A DNA stretch of 64,000 nt from Bog-473 sp963726005 (GTDB taxonomy: Bacteria; Actinomycetota; Acidimicrobiia; Acidimicrobiales; RAAP-2). Both the position numbers and the translations under genes were made by a program. Each line of letters opens with the position of its first letter. Positions within the stretch are counted from its first letter, which is position 1. Below the pieces are notes generated by a model. The model did not search any database, was not told the origin of the DNA, and saw only the letters and a program-made list of their open reading frames with translations. The DNA lies in contig CAVSAT010000002.1 of NCBI GenBank assembly GCA_963726005.1, positions 124,001-188,000 of the forward strand, written 5' to 3'. Positions 46,613 to 54,617 of this stretch are shown in pieces.

Positions 46613-47272
46613 TCAGGTGTAGAAGGGGTTATCCCCGCTGCCGTGATCGGTCACGTCGAGCACACGGGTGAGCTCGGGCACCTCTTCGAGCAGCGTCGTC
46701 TCGATGCCCTGGCGCAGCGTCATCTGCGACATGGCGCAACCCTGACAGCCCCCGGAGAGCCTCAGGTAGGCCGTGCCCTCGTCCTCGTCGAGCGCGACGA
46801 GATCCGCCCGGCCACCATGACTGGCAATGGACGGGTTCACGGCCTGCTCGAGGACGGCGGACACCCTCAGCGCCAGCGGCCCGGCGATGCCCTTGGCGAG
46901 AACCTCGGGTGGGACCCCCGGGGAGGCCTCCTCGGGGGTCGGCGAGTTCGGGTTGACGAGGACCAGGCCGCCCCCGCCCTCTTCGGACCACTCGAGTCGG
47001 GCGCCCCGGAGCCGGTCGACACTGCCCGCCGGGATGACGATCTCGAGCTCCTCTTGGACATGACGGACATCGCCCTCGTCGGCGTCGGAGACGGCCTGGA
47101 AGTAGAGGTCGTACACGAAGGAGCCGGCCTGGACGCCGCGTACCTCCAGCCAGAGGGCGAGGGAGCCGGGATCGGGCTCCTGGCCGATCGCGTCCCGCAC
47201 GATCTTGTGTGCCTCCGGGGTGAGTGTCACCACGGGGGTCGTGGCCTGGAGATCTTCGGTGGTCGTTGCCAT
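46613..47272 (-). CDS. NfuA-like Fe-S cluster scaffold protein
   Basis: Fe-S carrier of 219 residues with two domains: an N-terminal HesB/ErpA-like domain (about 15-105) lacking its cluster cysteines, and a C-terminal NifU-type domain (125-210) with the cluster-binding CxxC in LRLSGGCQGCAMSQMTLRQG. This is the NfuA arrangement; such proteins deliver 4Fe-4S clusters to targets. ATG at 47272 was chosen because TAGACT lies 7 nt upstream and no homology precedes it. Confidence 0.85.
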   Translation of the reverse strand: MATTTEDLQATTPVVTLTPEAHKIVRDAIGQEPDPGSLALWLEVRGVQAGSFVYDLYFQAVSDADEGDVRHVQEELEIVIPAGSVDRLRGARLEWSEEGGGGLVLVNPNSPTPEEASPGVPPEVLAKGIAGPLALRVSAVLEQAVNPSIASHGGRADLVALDEDEGTAYLRLSGGCQGCAMSQMTLRQGIETTLLEEVPELTRVLDVTDHGSGDNPFYT

Positions 47273-47279
47273 GGCGTCG

Positions 47280-47285
47280 AGTCTA
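47280..47285 (-). promoter_or_regulatory. Putative leaderless -10 of nfuA-like gene (TAGACT)
   Basis: TAGACT is 7 nt before the ATG. No clear -35. Confidence 0.45.
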
Positions 47286-47606
47286 CGGCGTGGAGGGATG
47301 CGGCCGGTCATCCTGTCTCGCCGGCGTCCCGCCTGCCCGTTCGGGGCGCCACCGACTGCTCCCTGGCGCGCTCGGTCACAGGCCTCCCTGGCGCCTCCCC
47401 GGCGTCGCGGGTGGCGCGCGGGGGTTTGGGTCCGGCGGGACCGGTCCCCTCCCCCGTGTCGGGCGGAGTGGCGGCCGGCGGGGCGCGGCGCGCTCGAACC
47501 GCGTTCGCCGCGTCGACGAGTGCCGGTCGGATGCCCACACATGCGAGTGCCTGACGATGCCGCGCTCGTGCGCCTGAGCGTGCGGGGGGCCCCGCCGCGC
47601 AGCCTG
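47286..47606. other. Intergenic region without supported gene
   Basis: The only gap over 300 bp, between divergent genes. It is very GC-rich. The short frames on both strands are rich in Arg, Pro, Gly and Ala, have no recognisable domain and no good ribosome-binding site. Putative -10 elements for both flanking genes lie at its ends. I see no RNA gene or structured repeat in it. Confidence 0.6.
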
Positions 47607-47612
47607 TATCGT
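47607..47612 (+). promoter_or_regulatory. Putative leaderless -10 (TATCGT)
   Basis: TATCGT is 7 nt before the GTG of the cysteine-cluster gene. Confidence 0.45.
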
Positions 47613-47619
47613 CCTGGCC

Positions 47620-48453
47620 GTGGCGCGCCTACCTATCGACCCTCACGAGTGGATCAGCTTCGAGGACGAGGACGAGGAGCGAACGTGGGTGTTCGACGCC
47701 ACGTTCTTGACGAGCAACTGGACCTGTATCTTCGGCAACGGGTGCCAAGGTGTGCTCACCGGCCCCGCGCCAGAGCTCGTGCAGGGCTGTTGCAGCTACG
47801 GAGCGCACCTGGTGGACAAGAAGGACGCCCGGCGAGTGGAGAAGGCAGCCGCCACCCTCACGGCTGACGAGTGGCAGAACCACGGCACCAAGAAGAGCGT
47901 GATCCATGTGAACAAGAGCGGCGAGACCGTGACGCGGCTCGTCGACGAGGCCTGCATCTTCCTCAACAAGCCCGGGTTCGCCGGCGGTGTCGGCTGCGCC
48001 TTCCACATCGCGGCGATGAACCGGGGTGTCGACCATATGACGCTCAAGCCGGAGGTCTGCTGGCAGCTCCCGCTGCGCCGGGAGGACCAGGTCGATGACG
48101 AGGAGGGGCACGTCACCTCTGTCATCCGGCAATGGGACCGGCGACACTGGGGCAAGGGCGGTCGCGAGTTCCACTGGTGGTGCACCGAGGCGCCCGACGC
48201 CTTCGTCGGGAAGAAGCCGGTCTACGAGGAAATGCAGGCCGAGCTCACCAAGATGGTGGGCCCGAAGGCCTACGAGCAGTTCGTGGCCCTCGTGAAGGAG
48301 CGGGACCGTCGGCGGAGCCACGGTGTGGCGCTCCCCCACCCTGCAGTTCGAACCCGAGGGACAGATGCGGTCCCCGCGGAGGTCGTCGCCGCAAGTGTGG
48401 CCACGGTCGGCGGGCCCGGAGCGGAGAACGGCGGACGCGACTCGCTGGGCTAG
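47620..48453 (+). CDS. Conserved cysteine-cluster protein (YkgJ/DUF3109-like), function unknown
   Basis: A 277-residue soluble protein with an unusual set of conserved-looking cysteines: NWTCIFGNGCQGVL, VQGCCSYGAHLVD, DEACIFLNKPGFAGGVGCAFH, KPEVCWQLPLRR and FHWWCTEAPDAF. The pattern CxxxxxC...CC...C...C resembles the YkgJ/DUF3109 cysteine-cluster families, thought to bind metal or an Fe-S cluster. HWWCTEAP and GFAGGVGCAFH look like invariant cores. The last 50 residues are low-complexity. GTG start, probably leaderless. Function not known. Confidence 0.7.
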   Translation: MARLPIDPHEWISFEDEDEERTWVFDATFLTSNWTCIFGNGCQGVLTGPAPELVQGCCSYGAHLVDKKDARRVEKAAATLTADEWQNHGTKKSVIHVNKSGETVTRLVDEACIFLNKPGFAGGVGCAFHIAAMNRGVDHMTLKPEVCWQLPLRREDQVDDEEGHVTSVIRQWDRRHWGKGGREFHWWCTEAPDAFVGKKPVYEEMQAELTKMVGPKAYEQFVALVKERDRRRSHGVALPHPAVRTRGTDAVPAEVVAASVATVGGPGAENGGRDSLG

Positions 48454-48484
48454 TTCTTCTCGTTCGGCTAGTGCTTTGGTGGTC

Positions 48485-48691
48485 CTAGTCCTTCAGGGGG
48501 TCGTCGTCCGAATACGAGGGCGCCGGCGTAGAACCGAGTATCCGGTCGTACTTGTCCTCTTCAGCCAGGCACCACGACGCGTGGACGTCATCGGGTTCAG
48601 CCCCGCATTCGACGCAGCGCCCTGTGGACTCGCTCGAAGACCGTTTCAGGCTGCGCGCCTCTTCGAAGCGCCGATGGCGTCCCTTTTTCAC
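48485..48691 (-). CDS. Small putative zinc-binding protein
   Basis: A 68-residue basic-then-acidic protein with CVECGAEPDDVHASWCLAEED in the middle, a CxxC...HxxxC arrangement able to bind zinc. The GTG start has an excellent AAGGAG 5 nt upstream, which is the main reason to call it a gene. No family recognised. It is convergent with the cysteine-cluster gene, 31 bp apart. Confidence 0.55.
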   Translation of the reverse strand: MKKGRHRRFEEARSLKRSSSESTGRCVECGAEPDDVHASWCLAEEDKYDRILGSTPAPSYSDDDPLKD

Positions 48692-48814
48692 GAGAACTCC
48701 TTGTCACACCCGGTCCGCACCTTCGCGTTCCGCCCCCGGCGGCCAAACCGCACAGGCCGTTCGACCGCGACGCCATTGTAGTGGCTTCGAGCGGGGCCTC
48801 GGCCCGGGACCAGG

Positions 48815-49190
48815 TCAGAGAGCCAATTCCGCGGCCGGTCTGTCCTCGTAGCCGCGGATGTCGGTGACGCCCTCGGGCCCGACACGCAACACCTGCCAGC
48901 GCTCCGCACCGCCCTCGAGGCGGAGGCCGACCAGAAGGGCGTCCCCGTGGACCTCGAGCGCGGTGACGTTGGCCCGGCGCCCCTCGGCCCGCCCGCGTTC
49001 GTACCACCGGAGCACCTGGCGCCGGTTGCGGCACGGCGGATTCGAATCGCCCGGCGCGCCCCAGTGCACGTCGGGGCTAAGGAGGTCGCCGAACCCCTCG
49101 ACGTCGGCGGCCTCGAGCGCCGCGGCGCACCCGGTCGGCGATGGCGGCCGCCGTGAAGGGCCTGGGGGGAGGCGTCATGTCGTCACTCAT
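48815..49190 (-). CDS. SnoaL-like (NTF2-fold) protein, frameshifted
   Basis: Small alpha+beta-barrel protein of the SnoaL/NTF2-like superfamily. The N-terminal helix PFTAAAIADRV is in one frame; after a break at 49121-49130 the next frame reads AALEAADVEGFGDLLSPDVHWGAPGD, then NRRQVLRWYERGRAEG and VTALEVHGDALLVGLRL, the typical SnoaL order. Restoring a lost GC dinucleotide joins them, giving about 125 residues. It could be a ligand-binding protein or enzyme; no function is assignable. ATG at 49190, or at 49178. Confidence 0.65.
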
Positions 49191-49208
49191 CGAGCTCCAG
49201 TAAACATC

Positions 49209-49214
49209 TACGCT
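49209..49214 (+). promoter_or_regulatory. Putative leaderless -10 (TACGCT)
   Basis: TACGCT is 7 nt before the GTG of the 76-residue protein. The same hexamer lies before menH and menE. Confidence 0.5.
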
Positions 49215-49221
49215 GACCGCC

Positions 49222-49452
49222 GTGCCGGCGTTCGACCCGCAGGAGATGGTGACCCGGTTCCGCGAGCGGGCCGAGGCGGTCCGGACCCGGGGCATGCCGC
49301 CGATCGAGGGCCCCGAGCGGCAGCGCTTCCGCGAGCAGGCCCAGCGGGACTTCGCCGACTTCGCCATGATCGGCGACGCCGAGGCCGAGCTCGTCGACGG
49401 GGTGCTCACGCTCCGCATCGATCTGCGGCCCAAGAACGAGGAGGGTAGCTAG
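49222..49452 (+). CDS. Small conserved-looking protein, function unknown
   Basis: A 76-residue soluble protein: a charged helix (residues 5-50, FDPQEMVTRFRERAEAVRTRG and GPERQRFREQAQRDFADFAM), then a short beta-like end VDGVLTLRIDLRPKNEEG. No family recognised. GTG start 7 nt after TACGCT; the stop TAG forms a CTAG shared with the convergent flavin reductase gene. The codon use and tight fit between neighbours support a real gene. Confidence 0.6.
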   Translation: MPAFDPQEMVTRFRERAEAVRTRGMPPIEGPERQRFREQAQRDFADFAMIGDAEAELVDGVLTLRIDLRPKNEEGS

Positions 49453-50088
49453 CCCCCGTAGTGCATGCGGGTGTCCTCCATCCGCAGGACCTCGTCCGGC
49501 TCCCCGCCCACCCCGGTCACCTCGCCGATGTAGAAGATGTGGCTCCCCAGTTGCTCGGCGCGCGTCACGGTGCAGGCGAGATGGCCCGCCGCCGCCGAGA
49601 GCACCGGCAGCCGCTGCGAGCCGACCTCACGGACGTGATGACCCGCCATTGCGACGATGACCCCGTCCGCGGCGCGGTTGATGTCGGTGACGGGCTTGAC
49701 GAAGCGACGCACCACGTCGCGATCGCCGCGTTGCAGCAGAGAGATCGTGAAGGCGCCGCTCGCCGCCACGAGTCGGGCCGTCATGGACTCGCGTTCGAGA
49801 GCCACCCCGACCAGCTTGGGCTCGAGGCACACCTGGACCACCAGGTTGGCCGTCATGAGGTTGGCCTCGTCGCCGTGGCGGCTCCCGACCAGGTACAGCC
49901 CTGTGGGGAGCGCCCACAGCACACGGCGACGATGGCGGTCGAACTCATCGTCACGCTCGCTGTCCACGTTCTCGTCCACGTTCGCGTCTGTCGTTCGCGG
50001 TGTCGTTGTCGGTGGCGGTGTCGTTGTCGTTGGCGGTGTCGTTGTCGTTCTGGTCCGTCGCGGCGTCACCGGTGCCGTCGCCCGTCAT
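49449..50088 (-). CDS. Flavin reductase-like (DIM6/NTAB) protein, N-terminus probably frameshifted
   Basis: FMN-binding split-barrel protein: VLWALPTGLYLVGSRHGDEANLMTANLVVQV and LVAASGAFTISLLQRGDRDVVRRFV, with C-terminal GSHIFYIGEVTGV. Such proteins reduce flavin with NAD(P)H or act as oxidoreductases. As written, the frame begins with a Thr/Pro stretch from GTG 50069. If one base near 49988-49992 is removed, an ATG at 50088, overlapping the lipoprotein stop as ATGA, reads MTGDGTGDAATDQNDND and joins DANVDENVDSERDDEF, a far more natural acidic leader. Third gene after tyrS and the lipoprotein. Confidence 0.75.
49999..50050. repeat. 18-bp tandem repeat in flavin reductase 5' end
   Basis: About 2.9 copies of GGTGTCGTTGTCGTTGGC with few mismatches (49999-50016, 50017-50034, 50035-50050), and a partial unit just before. 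They lie in the N-terminal leader of the flavin reductase gene. Confidence 0.92.
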
Positions 50089-50591
50089 CCGAAGATGCCG
50101 CCCGTCGAGTTGTCGGTCGTGGTCGTCGTGGAGACGACCTTGCCGTCGACCTGGCGGATGCGCTCGAGGGTCTGGGCGTAGAGCGCCTCGGCCTTTATGG
50201 AATTGCGCCGTGACTGGGCCAGGAGCTTCTGGTTGGTGGCACCGGCATTGAAGCACTGATTGCCCGCCACGCCCTCGAGCCCATAGGCCTGGGTGAGGAG
50301 GTCGGTCACCTCGGGATCGGGCGAGGGCAGCGAGGAGTTCGCCATGTCGGCGTCGTTCACGATCGTGCTGCAGGCGGCGTGCACGGCGCCCGTGCCATTG
50401 GGCACGTCCTTGGCGACCCGTGCGTTGTCGGCGATGAGGGTGCCGATCTGCCCCCCGAAGCCGGTCCCGCTCACCCAGACCGACATCCGGTGCGCCGACG
50501 TGCCCTGCTGGTCCGCCCCGGCGCACGAGGCGAGGGCGATGGCGGATCCGGTCATGAGCACGAGGAAGACGAGCAGTGGCCGGCGCTTCAT
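50085..50591 (-). CDS. Putative lipoprotein, function unknown
   Basis: A 168-residue exported protein. The signal peptide KRRPLLVFLVLMTGSAIA ends in the lipobox LASC (Cys 23), so it is probably lipid-anchored outside the membrane. The mature part contains VHAACSTIVNDADMANSSLPSPDPEVTDLLTQAYGLEGVAGNQCFNAG, which looks like a small helical unit with a possible C-C disulfide, then a helix AEALYAQTLERIRQ and a Thr-rich tail. The ATG overlaps the tyrS stop. No family recognised. Confidence 0.75.
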   Translation of the reverse strand: MKRRPLLVFLVLMTGSAIALASCAGADQQGTSAHRMSVWVSGTGFGGQIGTLIADNARVAKDVPNGTGAVHAACSTIVNDADMANSSLPSPDPEVTDLLTQAYGLEGVAGNQCFNAGATNQKLLAQSRRNSIKAEALYAQTLERIRQVDGKVVSTTTTTDNSTGGIFG

Positions 50592-51862
50592 GTGACCCGG
50601 ACGACATGGACCCCGCGGGGGCCCTTGCGCAGTACCAGGTAGCGGTCGTGCAGGAGGTCGGCCGGGCCGATCGTGCGGCCCGAGTCGGTCTGCCTGACGT
50701 TGTTGACGTAGGCCCCGCCCCCGTCGATGGTGCGGCGCGCCTCCTTCTTCGAGTTGGCCAGGCCGGTGCGCTCGAGGAGGTCGACGAGCGTGAGGCCGTC
50801 ATCGAACAGCTCGGTGCGGCCGACGCTTGTGGTCGGCGCGTCCTCGGTCACCGCCAGCAACATCTCCTCGCTGAGGCCTGCTATCTCCTCACCGAACAGC
50901 GCCGCCGAGGCCTCCTCGCACTTGGCAACCTCGGCCTCGCCGTGCACGAGCGCGACGACGGCCCGGGCCAGGGCTCGTTGCGCGGCGCGACGCTGCGGGT
51001 GCGTCACCGTCTCGGCGTCGAGGACCTCGATCTCGTCGTGGTCCAGGAAGGTGAGAGAGCGGACGAGCTCGCCCACCTGGTCGTCGGGCGTGTTGACGAA
51101 GAACTGGTACATGGCGAAGGGGCTGGTCAGTTTCGGATCGAGCCACACGGTGCCGGACTCCGTCTTGCCGTACTTGGTGCCGTCTGGCTTGACGATCAGC
51201 GGCGTGGTCAGGCCCCACACCTCGTCGCCGCACACCTTGCGAACGAGATCCACGCCCATCGTGATGTTGCCCCACTGGTCGCTGCCGCCGATCTGGAGAT
51301 CGCAGCCGTGGTCGACATGCAGGCGCAGGAAGTCGTACGCCTGGAGCAGCATGTAGCTGAACTCGGTGTAGGAGATCCCCTGATCGGGTCGTTCGAAACG
51401 GGACCTGACGGACTCCTTGGCGACCATCTGGTTGACGGTGAAGTGCTTGCCCACGTCCCGCAGGTACTCCAGGGTCGAGAGCTTGCTGAGCCAGTCGGCG
51501 TTGTTGAGGAGCAGGGCCCGGTGACCGTCGAGGTCGAGGAATTGCGCCAGTTGGGGTCGAATCGCCTCCAGGTGGCTCTCGATCGTCTCGAGGTCCAGGA
51601 GCTGGCGCTCGTCCTGCTTCCCGCCGGGGTCGCCGATCATCCCGGTGCCACCCCCGGCGAGGGAGATGGGCCGGTGGCCTGCCTCCTGGAACCTCCGCAG
51701 TGTGCAGAGCTGCAGGAGGTTGCCCACGTGCAGGCTGTCCGCAGAAGGGTCAAAGCCGGCGTAGAGCGTGAGACCGGGCTTATCGAGCAGGTGCGGCAGG
51801 CCGGCGTCGGTCATCTGGTGGATCAGGCCGCGAAACGCGAGATCCTCAGAGAGCGTGGGCAT
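50588..51862 (-). CDS. tyrS: Tyrosyl-tRNA synthetase
   Basis: Class I synthetase of 424 residues. Tyr-binding start LYAGFDPSADSLHVGNLLQL with HVGN as the HIGH motif, tyrosine-specific QAYDFLRLHVDHGCDLQIGGSDQWGN, and KYGKTESGTVWLD as the KMSKS-loop variant. The C-terminal S4 RNA-binding domain (360-424) has NSKKEARRTIDGGGAYVNN. Divergent from the carotenoid oxygenase gene. A TATGG sequence lies about 12 nt upstream. Confidence 0.97.
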   Translation of the reverse strand: MPTLSEDLAFRGLIHQMTDAGLPHLLDKPGLTLYAGFDPSADSLHVGNLLQLCTLRRFQEAGHRPISLAGGGTGMIGDPGGKQDERQLLDLETIESHLEAIRPQLAQFLDLDGHRALLLNNADWLSKLSTLEYLRDVGKHFTVNQMVAKESVRSRFERPDQGISYTEFSYMLLQAYDFLRLHVDHGCDLQIGGSDQWGNITMGVDLVRKVCGDEVWGLTTPLIVKPDGTKYGKTESGTVWLDPKLTSPFAMYQFFVNTPDDQVGELVRSLTFLDHDEIEVLDAETVTHPQRRAAQRALARAVVALVHGEAEVAKCEEASAALFGEEIAGLSEEMLLAVTEDAPTTSVGRTELFDDGLTLVDLLERTGLANSKKEARRTIDGGGAYVNNVRQTDSGRTIGPADLLHDRYLVLRKGPRGVHVVRVT

Positions 51863-51950
51863 GCCGCGACTTTGCCATACGCCGGTAGGTTGATCGGCCT
51901 CGCGGCGGCCGACGGAGCGATCGGGGTGATCGTGTGAACAGGGACATCAG

Positions 51951-53375
51951 GTGATCGGGGTCGAGCAGGCGCGACCCTTGCCGATGGAGGGGTCGCTGCC
52001 TCCCGACCTGCAGGGGACCTTGTTCCGGATCGGGCCGGGGCCCTGGGTGGCGGAGCGTCGGCCTGCCGATCGCGAAGGGGGCGGTGGAGACGATGAGGGT
52101 GAGGGAGCAGCGGGGCCCGAGGTCGTGCGCCGGCGAGGGGCCCTTCACGCTGTCGAGCTGCGTGACGGCAAGGCCGTCTCCTACCTGCGCCGGGACTCGG
52201 ACGCCGATGCGGGCGTCTTCTGGCACGCGGGTTCGGTGCTCGCTCTGCCCGAGGTCGGGCTGCCGTCCAGGTACTCACGGCTTCTCGAGCCCCAGGAATT
52301 TGCCGGAGGCCTCACCGTGCCGATCGCGTCCCATGTGCCCCTGGTGGCGTCCGACGGTTCGCGCGTCCTGTTCGCGGTCGACGATGGTGCGGGTGGCGCT
52401 GGTGACGGCGGTGCGGATGCGGCCGAGGGGACGTTCCTGCGCATCGGCGAATGGGACGCGACCGGTGACCTGCGGACCGCCCAGTCTGTCGAGTTGGAGC
52501 GGGCGACCTGGCAGCACGACATCGGAGTCACCGCGCATCATGTGGTGTTCATCGAGTCCCCGACGACGCGGATCGCCGGCGCCGACAACAGCGCGGTGCC
52601 CTTCGGATGGGTGCCTGGTAGCGGGGGCTGGATCGGTGTCGTCAGCCGCGGCGGGGACGGGACGGACGTCCGGTGGTTCGGACTCGACCCCTGCCTCGTG
52701 ACCCACGTGCTCGGTGCGTACGAAGTGGATGAGACGCGGGTCGCCGCGGGAGGCGCCGCCATTGCCATCGTGGTGTACGTGTGTCGCTACACGGCGCCCG
52801 AGCCGGGGCAGCCCGTCGACCTGTCGTCCTCCGTCGTCGGTCCGGCGGGAATCGGTCTCACGACGATCGGGGGCAGCCTCGGGGTGCTCGAGCGGTGGCG
52901 CATCGTCGGCACGAGTGTCGAGCGGGAGGTCGTGGACGAGCGCTACGTCGAGTATCCACGGCTCGACCCGACGTGTGCGGGCGAGATGTTCCGCTACGGG
53001 TATTGCCTCGAGATGGATTGGGGCAGCAGCACGTGGGAGACGCGGCGTTCCCCCACACCGGGCGGGCCGGACGTCCACGCGCACCCGGCCGGACTGTTGA
53101 AGTTCGACCTGCATCATTCGTCGACCGCGGCCTGGAATCCCGGCCCGGGATGCACACCCAGCGAACCCGTCTTCGTCCGCGCGACCGATGGCCACAGTGA
53201 CGACGAGGGCTGGCTCCTGACGGTCGTCGACGACGCCAATCGGGGCGCCAGCGATCTCTACGTCCTCGACGCGTCGTCGATGGGACGGCGTCGCCCGGAG
53301 GCGATCATCCACCTGCCCGAGCGCCTACCTCCCCGTAGCCATGGGGAATGGGTCCCGGCCGATCGCTACCGCTGA
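51951..53375 (+). CDS. Carotenoid oxygenase (RPE65/lignostilbene dioxygenase family)
   Basis: Non-haem Fe(II) dioxygenase cleaving a conjugated double bond, e.g. of carotenoids, apocarotenoids or stilbenes. 474 residues. The seven-bladed-propeller signature appears as PPDLQGTLFRIGPGPW at the N-terminus, with putative iron-binding His in PIASHVPLVAS, WQHDIGVTAHH, LVTHVLGAYEVDE and the terminal SHGEWVPADRYR. A Gly/Glu-rich insert near residues 40-55 replaces part of blade 1. The GTG start is followed by a normal N-terminus. No carotenoid genes are adjacent, so the substrate is unknown. Confidence 0.88.
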   Translation: MIGVEQARPLPMEGSLPPDLQGTLFRIGPGPWVAERRPADREGGGGDDEGEGAAGPEVVRRRGALHAVELRDGKAVSYLRRDSDADAGVFWHAGSVLALPEVGLPSRYSRLLEPQEFAGGLTVPIASHVPLVASDGSRVLFAVDDGAGGAGDGGADAAEGTFLRIGEWDATGDLRTAQSVELERATWQHDIGVTAHHVVFIESPTTRIAGADNSAVPFGWVPGSGGWIGVVSRGGDGTDVRWFGLDPCLVTHVLGAYEVDETRVAAGGAAIAIVVYVCRYTAPEPGQPVDLSSSVVGPAGIGLTTIGGSLGVLERWRIVGTSVEREVVDERYVEYPRLDPTCAGEMFRYGYCLEMDWGSSTWETRRSPTPGGPDVHAHPAGLLKFDLHHSSTAAWNPGPGCTPSEPVFVRATDGHSDDEGWLLTVVDDANRGASDLYVLDASSMGRRRPEAIIHLPERLPPRSHGEWVPADRYR

Positions 53376-53396
53376 GAACGCCGACGCCGCACGGGG

Positions 53397-54617
53397 TTGG
53401 TGCCCTTCTCGGGAGTTCGGAGACCGTTCATGTTCCGCATGGCGCCCTCAACCCTCCGAGACGGACCCCGGCCCGACACGGTGTCGCGGCGAACCGAGAA
53501 CCTGGTGGCCAGCGTCACGCAGCACCACCGGGCGATCTCGGCCCACCAGAGCCAGCTGCTGGCGGCCGTCGTGGAGCTCGACCGCCGCAAGGCCTGGCGC
53601 GTGGACGGCGCGACGTCCATGGTCGCCTGGCTCGTCCAGCGCTGTGGCGTCACCGCCGCCACGGCCCGGGAGTGGGTGACCGCGGCGGCCAAGCTCCATG
53701 CGCTGCCCAAGATCTCCGACGCGCTCTCGCAGGGCAAGCTCTCCTTCGACCAGGTGAAGCCCCTCGTGGAGGTGGCCAGGCCCGAGACAGACGCGACGTT
53801 GGCCGAACAAGCGACCCGCTGGTCGGCCAAGCAGGTGCGGGAACTGGCCACCGCCGCTCGGAACGAATCAGACGAGCGATCCACTGGCTTCTACGCCCGC
53901 CGCTTCCTGCGCTTCGACGATCGCCGGCGAAGCCTCACCGGCATGCTCCCCAAGGAGCAGTACGCAGTCGTCAAGAGCGCCCTCGTCGCCCGGGCCAGTC
54001 GTCGGCACCGGGATCACACGCCGTTCGATCAGCGGATGGCTGACGCTCTGGTGGGTGTGTGCAAGGGTGACGCCGCCGGTCCGAACCGCGAGGCTTCGGC
54101 CGAGGCCCGCGCCGGCGGCCTGCGCCGCAACCGCCCCACCGTCGTGGTCCACGCCGACTACACCTTCCTGGCCGGGGGCGAGGGAGGCGCCGAAGTCGAC
54201 GTGCTGGGGCCGATCTCCCGCGGGGTCGCCCGACGGCTGGCCTGTGACGCCAAGATCATGGTTTCGGCCGACGGTCCACGCGGGCAGAGCCTCAACCTCG
54301 GAAGGACACGGCGCGACCCCAGTGACGCCCAGCGGATCGAGATCAGGCGCCGCGACAAGGGATGCCGGTTCCCCGGCTGCACGCACACCGAGTTCACCGA
54401 CGTGCATCACGTCGTCCACTGGGTCGACAACGGGCCAACCGACCTGTGCAACCTCGTCGAGCTCTGCGACCAGCACCACCGTTGCGTCCACGAGATGGGT
54501 TGGAAAATGTCAGGGGACGCCAACGTGGAGCTGACCTTCCGGAGCCCCACCGGTCGTTTGTCCACCTCGACCCCCTCCCCCGCCTTTACGTCAGCGCGAG
54601 ACGGACCGCCTCATTGA
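53397..54617 (+). CDS. DUF222 / HNH endonuclease domain protein
   Basis: A 406-residue protein of the 13E12 type common in Actinobacteria. The helical DUF222 domain spans about 40-320 (QHHRAISAHQSQLLAAVVELDRR; REWVTAAAKLHALPKIS), and the C-terminal HNH nuclease motif is CRFPGCTHTEFTDVHHVVHW, then DLCNLVELCDQHHRCVHE with zinc-type cysteines and catalytic HH. Such genes are often repeated and possibly mobile; only one copy lies here and no inverted repeats flank it. The start is uncertain (GTG 53397 or ATG 53430). It overlaps the menD 3' end by 32 nt. Confidence 0.85.
   Translation: MVPFSGVRRPFMFRMAPSTLRDGPRPDTVSRRTENLVASVTQHHRAISAHQSQLLAAVVELDRRKAWRVDGATSMVAWLVQRCGVTAATAREWVTAAAKLHALPKISDALSQGKLSFDQVKPLVEVARPETDATLAEQATRWSAKQVRELATAARNESDERSTGFYARRFLRFDDRRRSLTGMLPKEQYAVVKSALVARASRRHRDHTPFDQRMADALVGVCKGDAAGPNREASAEARAGGLRRNRPTVVVHADYTFLAGGEGGAEVDVLGPISRGVARRLACDAKIMVSADGPRGQSLNLGRTRRDPSDAQRIEIRRRDKGCRFPGCTHTEFTDVHHVVHWVDNGPTDLCNLVELCDQHHRCVHEMGWKMSGDANVELTFRSPTGRLSTSTPSPAFTSARDGPPH

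Noticed and set aside
47205..47867. Plus-strand frame bridging the nfuA-like gene and the 47620 gene
   Set aside because: Low-complexity Arg/Ala/Pro composition; the overlapping frame from 47620 has well-formed cysteine motifs and is preferred.
49951..50085. Separate 45-residue acidic protein (MTGDGTGDAATDQ...)
   Set aside because: Better explained as the leader of the flavin reductase in a shifted frame than as an independent gene; it ends in the middle of the reductase 5' region.
53397..54617. Mobile element carrying the DUF222/HNH gene
   Set aside because: The family is sometimes repetitive or mobile, but no terminal repeats, target duplications or second copy are visible in the window.
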